From positions 620,001 through 684,000 of the forward strand of contig JAGMUV010000013.1 in assembly GCA_020744425.1 (NCBI GenBank): a DNA stretch of 64,000 nt, in the 5' to 3' direction. This stretch comes from Dactylonectria macrodidyma. Lineage: Eukaryota; Ascomycota; Sordariomycetes; Hypocreales; Nectriaceae. The notes beneath the pieces were generated by a model, which was not told the origin of the DNA, did no database searches, and saw nothing but the letters and a program-made list of their open reading frames with translations. Below are positions 1 to 13,339 of this stretch, one piece after another (the first letter of the stretch is position 1; each line of letters begins with the position of its first letter). Position numbers and translations under genes: made by a program.

Positions 1-3000
1 TCTAATTAGATATAATTTATAATAATACTATAGTCTATTAATACTATTATTTATACTCTATTAATTTAGACTTCTATTATAATTATATCCTCTTTAAGAC
101 TTCTTATAATACTTAGAGCCTTCTTTAAAAGTAATATCTCTACTTCTATTATACTTATCTATTACTTTATTATAAATAGTAAGTATCGTTTTTTATATAC
201 TTATAGATTTCTTTATATTATAGCTTATTATAGAGTTCTCTTCTTATATAAGTCTTAAAGTTAAACTTATCTTTATATATCTTATAGATTGCTTATAAGT
301 ATTCTATATATTTAAAGCACTTCTTATTATTATAGTTTATAGTATAGTTAGTTAAGCATTTTAATAGACTATACTATAACTATACTTTTTCTTTCTTATA
401 TATATAGTATTCTTTTATAATATAGTTATTAATTATTAAATCCTTTTTAATACATTCTTTAGAATAGAAGTTATTTTATAGCTTAAGCTAAGCTATTCCT
501 ATTCTTTTAAACTATTTAATAACTCTATAATCCTATGCCTTAGTTCTATTATAAAACTATTATAATACTTAGAGTATAGTTAATATAGAATAGTAATTAT
601 AATAAAGTTTCTTAAAGTAATATAATAAGTATATATAGTAAGTATATAATATTTAGAATATATTAATATATTTAGAGTATTAAGAGTATAGTAATAGCTT
701 ATTACTTATAATTACTTATTCTATTTAGCTATTTACTTTAATAAAGTCTTTTTATTAGATTGCGTAAATATAAATAGGTTATCCTTCTACTATATCTAAT
801 GTTTATTTAATAAACTGCTTTAGTATTCGCTCGCTTTTCTTATCTTTTTCTAAAGAGTAATTAGGAGTATCTTCTCCTAGCTCCTTTTTTAAGAGTTATA
901 GAGTAACTAGTTCCTCCTCTAAAGTGTTATTAATACTATTACTATCACTAGATTCAGAGTATTTATTCGTAAGAGCTAGTATATCTTTATTAGTAATAAG
1001 GAGCCTAAGCCTCCTTACCTATCTAGCTTTAGTACTTATACTAATATTCAGTTCTCCTTCTTTATATAAGTAGTATTTATATTTAATCTTATTATTTATT
1101 TACTATTATTATAAGATTTTAATAATGCTTTTATATAAAGTTACTATAATTAGTAGTATTTTTAGAGTAAGTTATTAATCTAGGATATTATCTTCTTTAT
1201 TTATAATTTCTACTATTAGTTAAATATATTTAAAAGTATCCTTTTTCTAAACCTTTTTACCTTTTTTAATTATATTAATCTTTTTAATAGTACTATAAGG
1301 TTGCCTTTCCTTCTTTAATCTTAAAGATAGTAGAACTAGTATTTAAAGTATTAAGATATTATTAATATTAAAAGTTATACTCTTTTATCGATCTTTAAAA
1401 AGTATTTATTACTCTTTTTCTATTTTCTAACTTAGTTATCCTTCTTTATAGGTCTTATTCCTAAGTGTTTCTTTACTCTTAAATTCTTTATTTATAAAGA
1501 GAGTAATTTCATTAGATAAAATCCTTATATTATTATAACTTACTCTAATTATTATAACTATTTTCTTATCTATCTAGAGTTCTTCTTTTTATTAATTAAC
1601 TTATTCTACCTTCTTCTTACTTTTAAGTATTAGTTTAAATTATTAATTAGTTTTAGGCTTTTAGCATTTATAGAATATATATTCTAAAATACTGTAGTTT
1701 TAATAAAGGACCTTAAAGTAATCTTTCTTAACTATTCTAATATTTATAAAGCCTAAGTCTATTCTATATAAAGTATCTATTTATTATTTCTTTCCTTAGT
1801 TTATATAGTTTCCTCTATTCTTTTATTATAAAGTGTAAGATCCTTTAGACTTCTTAGCCTTCTTTTCTTATTATCTTTTAAATTATTAATTATTAATTTT
1901 TATAGTAAGTTATACTAATCTATTATATATAGTAGGTTTAGTTTTTCTAACTATTATATTTTTAATATTAGATTTTAACTTTTTATAAAAGCTTACTATA
2001 TATCCTTCTTCTCTTTAGTTAAGTTATAAGGCGAGGTTATAGTATTTAGCTATATATATAAATACTGCTCCTTTTTAATAGAGTTTCTGGATTTATTATT
2101 TTATTACTTGCTTTTTATTCTAAAGTCTAAAAGCACTTCTAAGCTTATATTTAAAGACTTTATAGCTTTTATAAATAGCCTTAGTTTCTTCTTTCTTATT
2201 AGTATAAATATAGTTAATATAGTCTCTTATAATAGGTTTAAATTATTAAAAGGCTTTATTCTTAAAGAACCTTATAGTATACTAGACTTTAGTATTATTA
2301 GTAATAAATTAGATTAGATAATATAGCTAGTAAGCCTTAAGCTATATTAAGAATCCTTAGAACATAGCTATAGATCTATTATAAGAGTCTAATTATCTTA
2401 GTTTAAGGATTTCTCTAGTATCTTTTCTTATAGCTAAATTAAAAGCCAGATTCTTAATATAGTCCTTATAGAGGCTAGTTTATTTCTTAGAAGCCTTAGT
2501 AAGCCTCTTAAGTTTATTTATAAGTACTTTAACTTAGTCATTTAAGTTATTAATTTATCCTTACTTCTTAATAATATCCTTATAAAAAGCTTTAATAAGG
2601 TTATTAAATATATTACTAAGTTATTTATTATATTACTCTAACTTATATACCTTTACTTTATAGTTTATAAATATAATAATTTCTTCTTTATTATTTATAT
2701 CTATTAAGACTAAGATAAGTAGTTTACTTATTAATTAATAAGAAGAGAATAGAATTAAACTAAGTATAGTAAGTAAAGCTATTATAATAATTCAATATTA
2801 TTTAAGCTTAATATAAATAATATAGTAAATAAGAGCTATTAATATATAATAATTAGATTAATATACTATTCTTAAGAGGCTAGTATATACTAAGTCTTAA
2901 TTTAAGAGTTTATATAATAAAGTAATTAAGTAAGTTAAGATTAAATAATACTTATTATATCTAATAATAGTAAAGTAAAATATACTTAATATAACTAAGT

Positions 3001-3942
3001 TATATTAATAGCTAAGGAGCTGCTTATATTAAATATACACTTCTTTAATTAACTATATATTAAATAGACCGCTATTCTATTTAGAGGACTGCTATTAGTC
3101 CTAGACTGTTACTATTAGTCCTAGTAAGGCATCAGTCCTAAGGTAAGGCTATACTATTAGTCCGAACCAGATGCGGGTCTTATCGTTCTGCTATTCCTAA
3201 CTGCCTAGTGGGAACCTAGGCTGTGATAAAACTCTTAAACTATAAATACTAACTAAGTTTAATAATACTTTTAAAGACTTCTAAAAGTACTTTATATAAC
3301 TTAAGTTATATTTTATATATTACTTTACTATATTTATAAATAAAAAATTAAAAGTTAAATATATAATAAACTTACTTAAAGGAAGGGCTTTATAAAAATT
3401 TAAACTAGTTTTAAAAGACTTTATTAAAAATCCTTATAATAATTATTATATTAAAACTAATAAACTCTTTAAGAACTTTAAATTATATAAAGAAAGACTT
3501 ATTAATACTTATAGTAAATAGAATAAAAAATATAATGCTTTTTAAGTAATTTAAAAATTAAAATAGTTTAAAATAGTATTAAAATATCTTATAGAATTCT
3601 AATACTTTTCAACTAAGCTTAATTAAAATAAAGATATTATAATTAATAAGTTTTATTAAAGACTTAAAAATAATATTAAAAATAAAGTTTTTAAAATATT
3701 AGACTTATTTACTATCTTTAATACTTATATTTAACTATATATTATAATTAATAATAGACTCTTTAAATATAAAATAGAATAGAATAAAAAAAGCTATATT
3801 AAAAATAAAAATTAAAAAAATAAATCTAATTAGAGGAAATAGTATATTCTATATATATCCTATAGTATTATAATAAGACTTATAGAACTTAAAGTAATAT
3901 AATAATAACCTTAATAAAGAAAGAAAATATTTAAATACTATA
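1..3942. repeat. RIP-degraded AT-rich repeat DNA, no intact gene
   Basis: The stretch is extremely AT-rich and consists largely of TA, TT and AA steps. CA and TG are nearly absent; the first 240 bases contain none. That is what RIP (C to T in CA context on both strands) leaves behind. No open frame longer than about 70 codons exists and I recognised no protein domain. A short island at about 3,060-3,230 keeps more GC and repeats the motif ATTAGTCC several times. Most likely this is dead transposon sequence, but the element class cannot be read by eye. Confidence 0.75.
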
Positions 3943-4366
3943 ACATATATAATAAGCGAGCGGTGCAGATAAGCGAGCAGTGCAGTAAGATTTTTACTTT
4001 AAATCACGATTTTAAAATAATTCTTAAAATTTCAAACTAGGCTTAAAATAGTTAAAATTCTAAACTTAGCTTATTTATAATATATATCATTTTTTACATT
4101 TTTTTAAGCTATAGATACTTATTGCGCTAATAGTATAAAATTCGCACTATTCTTTTTACTATTTTTATTTATAACTAACTTAATAATTTTTTTAAAAGTC
4201 TAAAAAAAATACTAGCTTATTAACTATTTAGTTAAAGATTTAATATTAAATCTCTAAAAATCCTAGAGCTATATAGGCTATTTTAAAAAAGTTTAAGTTT
4301 AGAGTTTTAAGTATATAGTATATGTGCGCTGCTCGCTTGTTTGCGCCGCTCGCTTATTATATACGT
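3943..4366 (-). mobile_element. MITE copy 1 (TA-flanked, 424 bp)
   Basis: The element is bounded by TA on both sides (3,941-3,942 and 4,367-4,368). It has long terminal inverted repeats beginning ACATATATAATAAGCGAG on the left and the complement on the right. Each terminal repeat holds two direct copies of a motif like AAGCGAGCGgyGCA. The interior is AT-rich and non-coding, with a conserved inner block (AGTGCGAAT-type) that runs opposite to copies 2 and 3. Size, TA target and TIRs suggest a Tc1/mariner-superfamily MITE. The superfamily assignment is inference; the repeat structure is directly visible. Confidence 0.8.
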
Positions 4367-5039
4367 TAATTATAATAAGCTAAAATATATCTTATATAAC
4401 TATAAAAAACTAAGGAAAGAGAAAAAACCATTTAAACCTATTACTATACTTACTTATAGTATTAACTCAGTTAAAAAAGGAGATTACCTCTCTACCCGAT
4501 TTATTAATGTAAAGGCTATAGTAGTGGAAGGAGTGGAAGGTTATTGGTAGAACTCGGCGATTGTGGGTCAAGGAATTGACCAATCAGAAAAGGGATTAAA
4601 GATTCAGAAAGAGCAGGAAAAGACGATTAGAAAGGTAGTTGGTTTGATGTGATTGGTTGAGAAATGCATGTATTGATGATGATAATCCTTCTGAACTGGC
4701 TAGAGAAAAGCCCCAGCTTTATAGAGAGATTGCTGTCCAGTCATATGTCTAATCTAATAGGGGATTTGGACAATTTGTCATAGTAAAACCGGGTAAGACG
4801 TGTCCCGAGTTTTAGGACTGTTAGACGTATGTCTAATGCTTGAACTCTAACCTTATTAAAGGTTCTTATTATAGATGTCTTTTGTAGTTATAGTATAAGG
4901 ACGATAAGCTTTCTGAAGCATAATATATACTATTATAAAGCTAAAAATCAGGAGATTTTGAATATGTTATTTATAATCTTATCTAATAGGAGCTAAAGGA
5001 GATATTTCCTTATTAGTTATATATTTTATATATAAGGAC
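4367..5039. other. Less-mutated island between MITE and gypsy relic
   Basis: From about 4,480 to 4,860 the sequence regains CA and TG dinucleotides and more balanced GC, unlike its surroundings. It carries no convincing ORF. It could be part of the 5' LTR or leader of the chromodomain gypsy relic that follows, or unique host DNA caught between insertions. From about 4,870 the RIP signature resumes and grades into the protease/pol relic. Confidence 0.4.
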
Positions 5040-6938
5040 TTTATACTAATGTAATAGAGCTAATAATAGCTATAAGTATAGTAACTATAACTCTAGAAGT
5101 GGGTAATTATAAGCAGACGCTTTTTATATATATAGTCTATAACTTAAAACAAAGCCTATTCTTAAAGAAGCTATAAATAGAATAGAAGGATATTACTTAC
5201 TTTATAAAGAAAAAGAGGTTATATTATAGAATTACTAGAATTATACTATAAGTAAGTAATAAAGAGGAACTAGCTCTAATAACTAAGATATAAGCAGCTA
5301 AGCTTATTATAGGTTCAGTTATAGCTGCCCTCTTATAATAAGTACATAAAGCAGCTTATTATAAAAATACTATAATATTAATAAAATATATTAGCTTAAA
5401 TAATATTAATAAAGCCCTCTATAAGAAAGACCTAACCAACTCTTAATTATATATACTAGCTAATCTTCTTAAGGACTTCCTAAAGCTATTCTTAGTAGAA
5501 GAGACAAATAGGCTGCTCTTATACTGACTGAGCATTAATTATAAAGTAAACCTATTATAAGATCATAATAAAAAAGAACCTCCTCTGCCCTAAAGGCCCC
5601 TTAATAATATATCCTAAGAAGAGCTCTTAGTATTAAAGAAGACTTTAAATAACCTTCTTAATAAAGGATATATCTAAGCTAATAACTTTTTTATAATAGC
5701 CCCAGTCCTCTTTATTAAGAAACCAGGCAGTAGGCTAAGATTCTACTATAATTACTACATACTTAATATAATTATATAGTAAGATCGCTACTCCTTCCTA
5801 TTAATTATAGAGATACTATGTAACCTTTCTAGCGCTTAATGGTTTACTAAGCTGGATATTATTATAGCTTTCTATAAGCTAAGAATAGCTAATGTAAGGG
5901 ATAAATATCACAGTGAGATAGTAAGCAGCTAGGTACAGCGGTAAGGCACCGGTCTCTGTATTCCAAGACTAAAGCTTGAGGATTCCCAAGTGAACCTCAA
6001 GCGCGTACGTGAGGAAAAGGAGGCGAAGCCCCACTGGTCACGTGAGGTGACCAGTCGGGTGGGGCGGCTCCGAATTCCCGTTACAGCTAAAGGGCATAAA
6101 GGTAAGACTGCATTTTAAATGCATTTCAGCTCTTTTAAATAGCTAGTATGCCTATTTAGACTTAGTAGTGCTCTTATAACATTCTAATACTATATTAATT
6201 AAATACTATAATAATACCTTAATGACTTTATAATAGCCTATTTTAATAATATCTTAATTTATTCTAATAGAACTTATTATAACTATTTAATAAAAGTCTA
6301 TTAAGTCCTTTAAGCCCTTAGTAATATAAGGCTTAACCTTAACTCTAAGAAATGCAAGTTTATAGTATAAGAGGTTAAATACTTAAGGTTTATAGTTAAG
6401 GCTAGAGAAGGCATTTATTATAACTTAGAAAAGTAGTGAGTTATTTATAAATAAGAAGCGCTTTTATTACTAAAAGGAGTCTAAAGTTTCTTTAGCTTTA
6501 CTAACTACTATTAGGTCTTTATCTCTAACTTTATAAGTATTATTATACTCTTTACTTAGCTTATTAAGAAAAGGATAACCTTTATATAAAGTAATAATAA
6601 AAAAGCAGTATTTAAAGAACTTAAGTACTACTTTTATAATACTCTAATACTAGCTAAATAGAACTTAAATAAGAAAGTATATATAGAAAGTAATAGCTTA
6701 AGCTTTACTTTTAGAAGAGTCTTCTCTTAAGAGGACTTATAAGGGCTTTACTACTTTATTACATTTTACTTATAATAACTTAACTAATATAAGTATAATT
6801 ACTTTATTTATAATTAAAAGATATTAGCTATTATCTCTTACTTAAAAGTATAGAATATAAAGCTAAAGAATTATAAGTCTTTTATAATCCTTACTAATTA
6901 TAAAAACTTAGAGTACTTTATAAAAAAATAATAGCTAA
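5040..6938 (+). pseudogene. RIP-killed Ty3/gypsy pol, first part (protease to RNase H)
   Basis: Reading through many stop codons, one can follow a Ty3/gypsy polyprotein. It has a protease-like start near 5,060, then the reverse transcriptase blocks from about 5,560: PVLFIKKPGS, then TKLDIIIAF, then KTAF after an insertion. The catalytic palm is at 6,236-6,256, where the usual YLDD reads YFNN because both Asp codons became Asn by G-to-A change. RNase H follows from about 6,480, with an NLEYF-type block near 6,910. The frame is broken by a 193-bp insertion at 5,893 and ends where a 12.8-kb element inserted at 6,943; it resumes at 19,718. Known of the family: these are LTR retrotransposon replication enzymes. 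This copy is dead. Confidence 0.8.
5893..6085. mobile_element. 193-bp mini-LTR or SINE-like insertion
   Basis: An un-RIPed, GC-rich insertion interrupts the RT relic. It begins TGTAA and ends TTACA (TG..CA). It is flanked by GCTAA on both sides (5,888-5,892 and 6,086-6,090), a 5-bp target duplication whose removal restores the RT frame. Internally there are two strong hairpins: CTTGAGG paired with CCTCAAG near 5,980, and GCCCCAC..GGTCAC paired with GTGACC..GTGGGGC near 6,030-6,066. The TG..CA ends and 5-bp duplication fit a solo LTR of a very small (TRIM-like) retroelement. A tRNA-like segment (AGCGGTAAGGCACCGGTCT, from about 5,957) leaves a tRNA-derived SINE possible. Confidence 0.6.
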
Positions 6939-6942
6939 GTAC

Positions 6943-7344
6943 TGTGTTAGAGCTGAGGGCCCACTAGCTAGAATGGCCTGGACATTTTAATTAGCCGACC
7001 AATTTGAGTGCTGGTCTTAATAAAGCTATTAATAAGGATAATAGGAGTTAGTCTAAGATAAAAGGCAGAGATAACTCAGATACAGATAGCAATCAATCAT
7101 ATTCTTGCCTACCTCTATTTTTAAGTTATTAAATGGTTTTTAATATCATTATAATGAGATTTATTTAATTAATTAGAATATCTAATTCATTTCTTAACTA
7201 GCTACTTAATTGTAGCTCTGGCCTTCTTTTTATCTGTTTTATTTTGTGAGTCTTATCTATCCTCACTCTACTTCGTATCTTACCTACCTTATAGCATCCA
7301 TTACTTTAAGTAATAGTATCCCTCTTATCCCCCTGCCTAATACA
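6943..7344 (+). repeat. 5' LTR of 12.8-kb element
   Basis: 402 bp long, beginning TGTGTTAGAGCTGAGGGCCC and ending CCCCTGCCTAATACA. The first half keeps CA/TG sites while the second half is heavily RIP-mutated; compare the 3' LTR, where the pattern is reversed. Its start (TGTGTyAGgGCTGAGGGCCC) and end closely match the LTRs of the small element at 22,658-25,949, read on the minus strand. Confidence 0.85.
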
Positions 7345-7372
7345 TTTTAGAGGTTATAGTAAAGCGATAAGC
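7345..7372 (+). other. Putative primer-binding block of 12.8-kb element
   Basis: Directly after the 5' LTR lies TTTTAGAGGTTATAGTAAAG and then CGATAAGC. Allowing for RIP this equals the block TTTTAGAGGTCACGGTAGGG next to the LTR of the small element (25,584-25,611, minus strand), and resembles the block at about 36,325-36,349. It does not start with TGG, so priming by an ordinary tRNA 3' end is not evident. Confidence 0.5.
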
Positions 7373-10300
7373 TATTAGTTTAATTAATTAATTAATCCTA
7401 TTAATTAGTAGATTAATTAAATAAGCAGTAATACTTCTAAGCTATTATAAAGACCTAAGTTAAGTATAGAAAGGAGGTAATATAAATAAGTAAGGACGTA
7501 GGGATTAAGAGAATATAGGATATTTAATTAACCCTAAAAAATAACCTTGCTTAGTGCTTCTAATTAAGAAGCATATAGTATCTTTAGCTAATTAATTAAT
7601 TTTACTAAAAGCAGAACTAAAAACCCCTTTTTCCCCTATTTTATTATACTAATTTATAATAGATTTACTATTAATACTATAAGGCATTATGTTTAGTACT
7701 AATAAGACACTTATAATACTATTTATAATTAAAGTAAATATAAAAGCGAAGCGAAAAGCTATTATAAGTAATAAGGTTAAGACCTAGGCTAAGTCTAGAC
7801 CCTTATAATTAATTAATTAGACGGTTACTAGTAATTCCCCTTCAGCTATCTGCTTAAGAAGTATTAATAGTAAGAAAGCCTAATTAACTAAATTACCCTT
7901 ACTAACTAATATTCTAACTTAGCTTATAATACTATTAATTATATAATTAATAATAAGGGACCTATTAATCGCCTTAGCTATTTCCTTTAGATAGATCTAT
8001 ATAAGACTCTCCTAATCCTTATAATTATAATAAAGGATGAAAATAAGTAATCTTAAAGATATCTAATCCTTAGGATATACTTTCACTTCTTAACTTTCCT
8101 ATCTATTTAATTAATTGCTTTTATAACTATACCCTTTACTAAGTTATAAGACTCAGTTTAGAAAGGGCTAAAAAGGGTAATAGTAAGCTTAACCTTAGTT
8201 ATACCCTATAGAAATGACTTCCTTTATGACTTTAGTATCTTTAACTAATAAGTTAATAATAATAGTACTTTTAGTAAATATCTTAGAAATAGAACTTAAT
8301 TGCATTACTATAACTATTCTAGCTTAAACGCGCTCTACTATGCGAAGGCTAAGATATAAGTTTAATAGATTAAATGTTTTAGCCTATATAAAGGCTTTTA
8401 AAATCATAACTAAAAATAACAGATTGCCTAAAGAATAATAGCTATTACACTTTATCTACTTTTACATAAATAATAGTATAAAGGCCTTAGTCTAATTAGC
8501 TATCTAATAGTTCGAATAAGTAATAGTAAAGAAGAACCTTATAAATATATTTAAAGGCTAAGATCTTAACTCTAAAGAAACCCTAGAGATGACCCTTAGT
8601 TAGATAAATACTACCCAGATCCCTGAATTTACTAATCTGAGCTCTATCTAATAATTAATATACTATTACTCTTTCTTAGTAACTATAGTTAATTTAAAGG
8701 ATTTTAAGACTTCTTACTAGTCTTAGGCCCTTTACTATATCCTATTTATAAGACTTATATAGTCAGTATATATAAAGAGTAATAAAAGTCTAATAGAGCT
8801 TAGATGAATAAAATATAAGACTCTTTATTAGTATATCATTTCTTATTTAGATACGGATATCGCTATTAGAGAACGATCTAGCCTTAGCTATCCATTTAAT
8901 TAAATAAAACTATAGTTAGCTATAACTCCCTTCAAACTAGTAACCTTCTAATACCTATTACTACTGGCTTATGTCCTACCTTACAGAGTATAAGTATCTA
9001 CTAGTATAACTATTCTACTACTTCTAGTAACTACTTATAATAATCCTATTAATAACTTAATAAATAGCTTTGAGTTATTATAGGTTTACTTAGCCTTAAT
9101 AGAGAAAACTAACTAAGACTTAGTAATAATAATCTAGTGCTAATAAGAATACTGAAAAAGGCATAATAAGGCTATAAGGAATATTATAGCTAACTAAGTC
9201 CTAGTAAATCTATTTAATCAATCAGATAATAAATCCTTACTTATAGTTAATACTACTTTATTATTTAATAAGACTAAAGGATATTAGTATTATTAGGTCT
9301 TAGGTTATTATTCTAATTAATATAAATACTTAATATATAACTTTAAGAAAGGGTATATAAAATATAATTCTAAAGCAGGCTTTTACTAACTAAGAGTAGG
9401 TAATAAATAGTATCTATTACTATGCTTAGTAATAGCCTTTTAAAAAGAATTATATATTTAATAATTAGTAATTATTACTTTAACTTATATTAATAATCCT
9501 CTTTATATAACCTAAGTAATGAATATTAAAAGCTTAGTTAAACCCTTATATAACTAGACTCCTTTATAATATAAGTAGGAAATATTTAATAAGCTATATT
9601 TATATATTATTAGATTAGTTAATTAAATGAATATAATATTTACTTCCTCTATTATTCTAATAGAACTTACTATAAGGACTAATCTGATCTTTATTTTAAA
9701 TTACTTAGAGGAAGAGAGTAAATAATTAGAAGAGTACTTCTTAGTTTACTAAGTGTAAGTTACTCCTACTTTTAAAAAGGTCTACTTTAGCTTAAAAGAG
9801 GATACTTATAAGATAATAGAAGAAAGTAATAATAAATAAGAAGTATTAGTTAATATTTATAATAATAAAAGATAGAGAGGTAAGATAGAGTAAGTAGAGT
9901 TATTATAAATCTCTATAGGCTTAATAGAAGAAGAGGATATAATTTTAGAAACGATCTTTAGCTATTAGAAATTAGCTAATTAAATAAAATTCAGAGAGTA
10001 ATTTAGGATAAATAATCTATACTTAGCTTAAGATTAATACTATAAGGCTATTATTACTTTACTTAATATAGTTAGAAGGGTTAAGATCTCTTTACTATAT
10101 AGTACTATCTTTAAGCTTATAAATATTAGATTAGGCTAAGCTTATTTAAATAATTATATTATAGTAGTAAAATAAGTTAATAGAATAGAGTTTATTAATT
10201 CTAAATAGCTAACTAAGCTATTTATACTTAAGAGAAAAGCGCTTATAGTTATAGTAATATTAGAACTAATTAATTAAATAGATAACTACTCTTACTACTA

Positions 10301-11600
10301 AGTAGCCTTAGTATTATTATATAAGGATAATAAGAACCTATCTAAAGATTATATTAAATTTACTATTATTATAATTAAGTTATTTAATAAATATCATTCT
10401 TTTAATTTAAATAATTCTGCTTTTAAGCACTTCTATTTAGGATATTACTTAAGAGAAGATAATAAAGGAAAAGTCCATTTTATTAATAACTCTTAAGATT
10501 ATATAAAACTAAAAGAGAGTTTAATTAATTAATTAACTCTAAGTTTAGTAATTAACTCTATAAGTATATCTAACTTATATAAGATATTATACTTATAAGA
10601 TACCTTATGACTAATTATCTAGTTAGAAGTTCTTAAGAGCATTATAATAAAAGCATTAGTAGATTTAGGCTTAGAAAGGAACCTTATTTCTTATAAATAG
10701 GCTTAATACTATAGCTTTAATATTAAGCTAGTTAGTGCTTTTATAACTTCTTATTCTAAAGGAAAGATCTTAATAGTAAGAGAAGTGATTATAACTCTAT
10801 ACTTTAGAAATATATATATACCTATCTAGCTATATATAGTACCCTTTTTAATAGTTATAGTTCTATTTATCCTAAGGATACTATTTATTAGATCTAATAG
10901 ACTTATATTTAATTATTTAATTAATTAAGAGCGATTTATAATCTGCCTTAATCTAAGTAATATTTACTTAATTATACTTATTATAAGAGTAGTTAAATAT
11001 AATATACTATACTTAAAGAGGTAAGGTATAAAGTATTAATACTACTTATAATTAATCTTCTAATAGTCTATAAGCTAAATAACTTCTTATTAGAAGATAA
11101 TAATATCCTTAAGAAAAGCTAGATGCTTTTCTAAGAGGACTTTACTAAAGTTATCTAAATCCTTACTATTAGTATAGCTAATTAGTATATTAATACTATT
11201 ACTAATGCGTAAGAAGAATTAGAATGACTAAGACGCCTTATTAAGAAAAAAAGATTAAAGAGAAATCATCCTCTTAATAAATATACTTAGTATATTAGAG
11301 TAAATACTCTCTTTAAATGAAAAGGCATTAAAATCCACTTAATTAATAACTTACTATCTAATAGTTTAGTACTAGAAGGTGATCCTTATTAGAAATTAAA
11401 GAAGATAGTAGAGATTACTTTCTAGATAGAAAAGGGAAGTAAGTATTCTAACTTCCTTATATTTAAATTCTCTACCTTAGAGAAAGGAAGTCAGTTAATA
11501 AAAGAATAGCTAGTAAAAATAGTTAATTAAACGAATAAAACCTTATCTAAAGAAGAATAAGATATATTTACTACTATCTTATATAATAAGGAGGCTGCGC
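7373..11600 (+). pseudogene. Presumed gag/protease region of 12.8-kb element
   Basis: This 4.2-kb segment lies between the 5' LTR leader and the recognisable reverse transcriptase, where gag and protease are expected. It is RIP-mutated throughout, with no frame left open beyond about 60 codons. I could not identify a nucleocapsid zinc knuckle or protease active site by eye. The assignment rests on position alone. Confidence 0.4.
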
Positions 11601-13000
11601 TAGTCTAGGACTTTAAAGACTGTAAAAGAGTTAATCTAGTAATCGCTTTATTATAAGTTATTAAGGTCATCCCTTATAAGGCTTAGTAAGTAGGCAGTAT
11701 TCCTATCCCTTTAGGACTATACTAAAAGGTCATTAACCTACTTTATTAAAAACTTAGAAGAAGTATCTTAAAAGAAGGCTATAGTTCTTATAAAAACCCC
11801 TTTATACTTATAGTAAAAAAGGATAGTAGAATCTAGTTAATTAATTCAGCTACTAAGATAAACCGTATTATTATTTACAATAGCTTAAGCCTTCTTAGTA
11901 CTAAGGAGTTCTTAGTAGATATAGTAATATATCAGATATTATCTCTCTTAGACTTCTTCTTAGGATATAACTAAGTCAGTCTAGCTAAAGAAAGCAGGGA
12001 TTTGACTACTTTTATAATACTATTAGGCCTACTAAGAATATATACACTACTATAAGAAGCGACTAACTCAGTAGTCTAATTTATAAGAATCATTACTTAT
12101 ATCTTATTTAACTTAATACTGGATATCTGTATGGCTTTCCTTAATAATATAGTAATAAAAGGACTTACTATAACCTATAATAATAAAGAAGCTAGCCTAA
12201 GAGTCAGATAGTATATTAAAGAGTATTTAATTAACCTAGATCAGACTTTATTAAATATTAAACTAGTTAAATATACTATTTCTATATTAAAATCACAGTT
12301 TTGTAAATAAACTGCTCTAGTAGTTAGGTATCTTTATAGTACTCATAGGAGATCGCTAAAAGAGGCTAAAGTTATTAAAATCACTAAGTAGACTTATTAT
12401 AACTCTAATATAGAAGTTAGAGTATTCTTAAGAGTTACTAGCTATTATAGAATATAGGTTATTAAATATATAACTATTATAAAGCTATTAATAAGTTTGC
12501 TAAAGAAAGATACTAAATTTATCTAAGGTAATTTATAGACTAAGGCTATATAAATACTAAAAGATAAATTATTATTAGCGCTTATCTTAATTATTCTAAA
12601 CCTATTTTTCAGTTATAAGGAGGTTATTCTTATAGCTAATGCTAGTCTGTTAGATTAGGGTTATATTCTTATATAAGTAGTGAATAGTAAATACTATCTA
12701 ATAAGATTTAAATCCAGTATATAGACTCAGAGTAAATATAACTATAATACTATAAAAAGAGAATATTAAGGCATTCTGCTTTTAATTAAATAGTTATGTA
12801 TATATTTATATAGAATTCACTTTACATTAAAGACAGATACCTAAATATTAGTCTATTAACTTAATAAAAAAGGAACAGATATCCTAGAAGCACTAGTTAA
12901 TAGATAGATCAGTTACTTACTACTCTTTAACTTTATAGTCTGATATATACTTAGGATTAAGAATATAGTAACTAATAGGCTATCTAGAAAACCACTAGGC
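11601..13000 (+). pseudogene. Reverse transcriptase and RNase H relic of 12.8-kb element
   Basis: Through RIP stops one reads RT blocks: an IPIPLGLYQKVI block near 11,700, then NPFILIVKKDSR near 11,800, then DFFLGYNQVSL near 11,950. The palm is at 12,136-12,162 as FLNNIVIKG; the two catalytic Asp codons (12,143-12,148) are now Asn. A conserved KSQFCKQ block follows near 12,290. RNase H follows (12,540-13,000) with a YNTIKREYQGILLLIK-like helix. The FxDDIxVKG palm and KSxFC block mark a gypsy lineage different from the chromodomain-bearing one it landed in. The enzyme is non-functional. Confidence 0.75.
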
Positions 13001-13339
13001 CTATTTAATTAACTAGACTAAGAAGCTAAAGGGGATATTAAAGCTTTTATTAATTAATAATTAAATACTATTATAATTAACCCAGTAGAAACCCAGTAAG
13101 AATCTTAATTATTATTAAAATTACTAAAAGATGAATATACTAGTAAGTTAAGAGTCCTAGGGAGGTTCTTATAAACTTAGTAACGCCCTTAAGATATATT
13201 AGACAAAGCATACGCATATTTTCGCCTTAAAGCAAAAAGGTTCTTCTTCTATAAAAAAACCCTATAGTTATAAGTAACTTATTTAAACTGCGATCCTAAG
13301 CTGGTTATTAGGAGTAAAGATATATAGAAGTATTTAATT

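Noticed and set aside
2108..2317. 69-codon ORF in RIPed DNA
   Set aside because: It is a chance open frame in TA-rich sequence with no domain.
4341..4550. 69-codon ORF overlapping MITE copy 1
   Set aside because: It starts in the MITE terminus, is Lys/Tyr/Ile-rich like any AT-rich frame, and matches nothing recognisable.
5940..6030. Functional tRNA gene
   Set aside because: The D-arm-like and hairpin segments do not give a complete cloverleaf with acceptor stem and a proper T arm; TG..CA ends and a target duplication fit a mobile element better.
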